Source: Mycobacterium sp. (GTDB lineage: Bacteria; Actinomycetota; Actinomycetes; Mycobacteriales; Mycobacteriaceae). Taken from it: DNA of 7,110 bases. The stretch is from assembly GCA_018500005.2 (NCBI GenBank), contig JAHBAP020000416.1, positions 1-7,110 on the forward strand, in the 5' to 3' direction. The notes under the pieces were generated by a model. That model had not been told where the DNA came from. It was given only the letters and a program-made list of their open reading frames with translations, and searched no databases. Position numbers and translations under genes: made by a program. Numbering within the stretch: position 1 is the first letter of the stretch; each line of letters opens with the position of its first letter. Of this stretch, positions 6,293 through 7,110 are shown in pieces.

Positions 6293-7110
6293 TTAGGCGT
6301 CCTTTCCGGCGGCATAGGCGAGTTCGGCGGCCTTGTCGGCACCGGCATCCATGGTGTCGGCCACAACGACCAAGGGGTGGTTGGCTTCGGCGAGGATGCG
6401 CCGGCCCTCTTCGACGTTGTTGCCGTCAAGTCGCACGACCAACGGCTTGTTGGCTTCCGAACCGAGCATCTGCAACGCCTTGACGATGCCCGAGGCGACA
6501 GCATCGCATGAGGTGATGCCGCCGAAGACGTTGACGAACACGCTTTTCACCTGGCTGTCGCCGAGGATGACGTCCAGACCCGCGGCCATCACCTCGGCCG
6601 AAGCGCCGCCGCCGATGTCGAGGAAGTTGGCCGGCTTGACGCCGCCGTGCTTCTCACCGGCGTAGGCCACCACGTCGAGGGTGGACATCACCAGGCCGGC
6701 ACCGTTTCCGATCACGCCGACCTCGCCGTCGAGTTTGACGTAGTTAAGGTCGTGCGCCTTGGCCTTCAGTTCCAGCGGGTCGGTGGCTTCCTTGTCTTCG
6801 AACTGGGCGTGGTCGGGATGCCGGAAGTCGGCGTTGCCGTCCAGGGTGACCTTGCCGTCCAGGGCCAGGATCTGGTCGTCCGGAGTGCGCACCAGCGGGT
6901 TGACCTCCACCAGGGTGGCGTCCTCGCCGACGAAGACCTCCCACAGCTTGGCGATGGTGACGGCTGCGGCGTCGAGCACCTCGGCGGGCAGATGCCCCTT
7001 CTCCGCGATTTCCCGGGCGAAGGCGACGTCGACGCCCTTGACTGCGTCAACGGGGACCTTCGCGAGGCGGTCGGGCTTGGTGGCGGCCACCTCCTCGATG
7101 TCCATACCGC
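6293..7110 (-). CDS. sucC: Succinyl-CoA synthetase beta subunit, C-terminal part (5' end outside window)
   Basis: This is the nucleotide-binding beta subunit that partners SucD. About 272 of the usual ~387 residues are present, because the gene runs off the right edge. The frame reads through the Met codon at 7105 into Gly codons, as in the family's GGMDIEEVA stretch, so that Met is internal and not a start. Counting from it, visible features are the ATP-grasp metal/nucleotide residues in LVEVNPLV (65-72) and ALDGKV (81-86), the loop [12 protein letters not shown] (133-144), NFLDIGGGA (160-168) and [18 protein letters not shown] (189-206). [16 protein letters not shown] (223-238) follows. The N-terminal part of the ATP-grasp fold is missing from the window. 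The TAA stop at 6295-6293 is three bases from the sucD ATG, a tight co-translated pair needed in 1:1 ratio. Whether ATP or GTP is preferred cannot be decided from this part. Confidence 0.98.
   Translation of the reverse strand, partial: GMDIEEVAATKPDRLAKVPVDAVKGVDVAFAREIAEKGHLPAEVLDAAAVTIAKLWEVFVGEDATLVEVNPLVRTPDDQILALDGKVTLDGNADFRHPDHAQFEDKEATDPLELKAKAHDLNYVKLDGEVGVIGNGAGLVMSTLDVVAYAGEKHGGVKPANFLDIGGGASAEVMAAGLDVILGDSQVKSVFVNVFGGITSCDAVASGIVKALQMLGSEANKPLVVRLDGNNVEEGRRILAEANHPLVVVADTMDAGADKAAELAYAAGKDA

Overview
This is a high-GC actinobacterial window, and the gene content points to a mycobacterium, probably a Mycolicibacterium-type environmental species. From memory, M. tuberculosis H37Rv has the order sucC-sucD (Rv0951-Rv0952), Rv0953c (luciferase-like oxidoreductase), Rv0954 (DUF5336, '34 kDa antigenic protein homolog') and Rv0955 (perM). 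The same genes occur here with the same relative orientations, read from the right edge to the left. Two extra genes, a thiolase-like protein and an APC permease, sit between sucD and the oxidoreductase. No RNA genes, CRISPR arrays, insertion sequences or phage genes were seen.

Layout by coordinate. (1) 12-1203, minus strand: a DUF5336 membrane protein with a Pro/Gly/Tyr-rich tail, followed 37 bp later by the first ~120 codons of a PerM-type membrane protein that stops abnormally early at the window edge. Both families are linked to cell division in M. tuberculosis. (2) 1204-1357: a divergent intergenic region. It holds a perfect match to the KstR operator (TnnAACnnGTTnnA) overlapping a plausible -10 element. 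(3) 1358-3762, plus strand: a two-gene operon of an LLM-class flavin/F420-dependent oxidoreductase and an APC-superfamily permease, with stop and start overlapping as TGATG. (4) 3775-5301, minus strand: a thiolase-like protein (TLP1 type) without the two thiolase catalytic cysteines and with a C-terminal add-on domain. It converges on the permease with only 12 bp between them. (5) 5319-5374: a very strong inverted-repeat terminator behind sucD. (6) 5387-7110, minus strand: sucD complete and sucC partial, the two subunits of succinyl-CoA synthetase (TCA cycle).

The most informative signal is the KstR box 9 bp upstream of the oxidoreductase start. KstR represses the upper cholesterol/steroid catabolic regulon in mycobacteria, so the oxidoreductase and its coupled permease are predicted to be induced during steroid catabolism. 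The permease would be an unexpected passenger in that regulon. No completely new system is evident. The points worth following are the KstR-controlled oxidoreductase/permease pair, the Cys-less thiolase-like enzyme wedged behind a terminator with no visible promoter, and the early stop in the PerM homologue.
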